Assembly (NCBI RefSeq): GCF_000737195.2
Contig: NZ_JALM01000044.1
Span: forward strand, 1 to 43,978
Length of the DNA: 43,978 nucleotides
Direction of reading: 5' to 3'
Source of the DNA: Sciscionella sediminilitoris
Lineage (GTDB): Bacteria; Actinomycetota; Actinomycetes; Mycobacteriales; Pseudonocardiaceae
Shown here piece by piece: positions 42,735 to 43,978 of the stretch. The position numbers and the translations under genes are program-made. The notes below the pieces were generated by a model. It did not search any database and was not told the origin of the DNA. It worked only from the letters and a program-made list of their open reading frames with translations. Position 1 is the stretch's first letter; each line of letters opens with the position of its first letter.

Positions 42735-43978
42735 CTACCCGCAGCCACAGTCCCGCAGGGTGGCCGCGATCGCGTCGAGTGCGGGCTTCTGCTGGGCGAG
42801 GTCGCCGCCGTTCGACATGAAGGAGAAGGCGAGCACCTGGTTGTCCTTGGTCTGCACGTACCCGGCGAGCGCGGAGACCGCGGTCAGCGTCCCGGTCTTG
42901 GCGCGCACCCAGCCGCGCCCCTGCTCCGAGGGACCGGACTGGTACCGGTTCTGCAGTGTTCCGGTGCCGCCCGCGATGGGCAGTCCGTCCAGGATCGGGC
43001 GCAGCTTGCCCGCCCGCCTGCCCTCTCCGGTCGCCGCGCCGAGAACCGAGGCGATCAGCTGGGCGGGAACCCGGTCCTGGGTGGAGAGCCCGCTGCAGTC
43101 GACCGTGTTCATCCCGCTGATGTCGAACCCGTTCCTGGTGAGCACCTGGCGCACGGCGGCGACCGCTCCCTCGAACGTCGGCGGGTGCCCGGTGGCGATG
43201 GCCAGTTCGCGCCCGACCGTCTCGGCGAGCACGTTGTCCGAGATGGTCAGCAGGTTCGCGACGAGGTCCTTGAGCGGGGCCGAGCGGATCTCGCCGAGCA
43301 CCTTCGCGTTCTTCGGCGCGCTGCCCTCCCCCGCGGCGCTCGCCCCGATCCCGCCCGCGAACTTGGCGAGCAGGTCCTTGCCCGGGTTCGGGGTGCGCGG
43401 GGTCTGCTCGGCCATGGTCGGATCGGTGCGCCCGCCGTCCAGGATCGCGGGCACGATCGGGGTGTAGTTGCCCGCCTGGATGTCGGCCTTGTCCCAGCCC
43501 TTGGCCGCGGAGTCCCCGGTGTACCGGCTCTCGTCGATGCGCACCGTCTTGATCCGCCCACCGCTGGCCTTGCGCACCTGGGCGACCAGATCGGAAAGCC
43601 GTGGCGCGTTCCAGTACACCGAGTCCCTGCCCGCGGGCAAGGAGTTGATCGTGGGGTCCCCGCCGCCGACCAGTACCGCGGTCGAGGGGTCGTTGCCCTG
43701 CACCACCTTCGTGGTGAACCGGGTGTCCGGGTCGAGTTGCAGCACCGCGGCCGCCGCGGTCAGCAGCTTCTCGGTGGAGCCCGGCGCGCTCGGCGTTCCC
43801 GGCCCCTGCTGCCACAGCGTGTCCCCGGTGCGCGGATCCACGACCATCCCGGTCAGCTTGGCCAGCGCCGGGTTACTGGTCACCTTGGCCAGCGCCGCGT
43901 TCACCGCCTGCGCGCTCGGCGACTTGCCTCCCGAGAGTCCGCGCAGCTGCCGCTGGACCGCGATCGCATTGGCGCGGG
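42735..43978 (-). CDS. dacB: D-alanyl-D-alanine carboxypeptidase/endopeptidase, S13 family (5' part outside window)
   Basis: At least 413 residues are visible; the frame stays open past the right edge, so the N-terminal part with any signal peptide is missing and an apparent GTG at 43904 is internal. The three penicillin-binding motifs are in order: SxxK in GSTEKLLTA, SxN in TISDNVLAE, and KTG in RAKTGTLTAVSAL. The large insert between the first two is typical of PBP4/DacB. The enzyme trims or cuts peptidoglycan peptides outside the membrane. It is the most upstream visible gene of the group dacB-DUF2342-tilS-hpt. Confidence 0.94.
   Translation of the reverse strand, partial: RANAIAVQRQLRGLSGGKSPSAQAVNAALAKVTSNPALAKLTGMVVDPRTGDTLWQQGPGTPSAPGSTEKLLTAAAAVLQLDPDTRFTTKVVQGNDPSTAVLVGGGDPTINSLPAGRDSVYWNAPRLSDLVAQVRKASGGRIKTVRIDESRYTGDSAAKGWDKADIQAGNYTPIVPAILDGGRTDPTMAEQTPRTPNPGKDLLAKFAGGIGASAAGEGSAPKNAKVLGEIRSAPLKDLVANLLTISDNVLAETVGRELAIATGHPPTFEGAVAAVRQVLTRNGFDISGMNTVDCSGLSTQDRVPAQLIASVLGAATGEGRRAGKLRPILDGLPIAGGTGTLQNRYQSGPSEQGRGWVRAKTGTLTAVSALAGYVQTKDNQVLAFSFMSNGGDLAQQKPALDAIAATLRDCGCG

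Noticed and set aside
41653-43815. A 720-codon open frame spanning the metalloprotease and dacB
   Set aside because: The upstream half is a shadow of dacB; homology begins at the ATG at 42696.
1-43978. CRISPR arrays, insertion sequences, prophage, tRNA or rRNA genes
   Set aside because: No repeat-spacer pattern, transposase or integrase, cloverleaf or rRNA-like sequence was recognised on either strand.

Overview
The window is about 44 kb of high-GC DNA with actinobacterial gene content: an Lsr2 nucleoid protein, a MhuD-type heme oxygenase, AfsR/SARP-type regulation, many GTG/TTG starts, TGA/ATG overlaps between genes, and several likely leaderless transcripts. Gene order from mutY to dacB follows, as far as I recall it, the Mycobacterium tuberculosis block Rv3589-Rv3627c (mutY, hydrolase, mhuD, clpC1, lsr2, lysS, coaX, panC, Rv3603c-Rv3605c, folK-folB-folP-folE, ftsH, hpt, tilS, Rv3626c, dacB). 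Because there are no PE/PPE genes and a PrsW gene is inserted, a non-mycobacterial member such as a Pseudonocardiaceae-like genus is likely. This is inferred without any database search.

Left part (1-19 kb) is accessory and regulator-rich. It holds the end of a TPR-type protein, a LysE exporter divergent from an Lrp/AsnC regulator, a SAM methyltransferase, two tandem DUF445 membrane proteins, a TetR regulator divergent from a GDSL hydrolase with a clear operator and promoter between them, a three-gene Zn/Mn ABC importer divergent from a LacI regulator, a LysR/MFS divergent pair, a membrane-anchored S/P/A-rich protein, a beta-carbonic anhydrase of the Rv1284 type, a DrrAB-type ABC exporter, and a large SARP-NB-ARC-TPR regulator.

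Middle part (19-24.3 kb): mutY, an alpha/beta hydrolase, a secreted M1 metallopeptidase, mhuD translationally coupled to a Sir2-family gene, and an LLM-class oxidoreductase broken by a one-base frameshift. A perfect 19-bp hairpin (24308-24347) separates this from the right part.

Right part (24.4-44 kb) is all minus strand and is core housekeeping. Read in transcription order: dacB (partial), a zinc metalloprotease, tilS and hpt; then ftsH-folE-folP-folB-folK-DUF3180, with five successive 4-base stop/start overlaps; then a long low-complexity membrane protein, a PrsW protease, a DUF2520 dehydrogenase-like protein, panC, coaX and lysS; then lsr2 and clpC with their own promoter regions. This joins cell-wall, tRNA, purine salvage, folate, pantothenate/CoA and protein quality control genes. 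panD, usual between panC and coaX, is absent.

No RNA genes, CRISPR arrays, insertion sequences or phage genes were seen. I did not find a clearly new multi-gene system. The most worthwhile leads are the mhuD-Sir2 coupling, the metal-site variant in the ABC binding protein, the panD gap, a pentapeptide shared by two operon proteins, and several strong inverted repeats at promoters.
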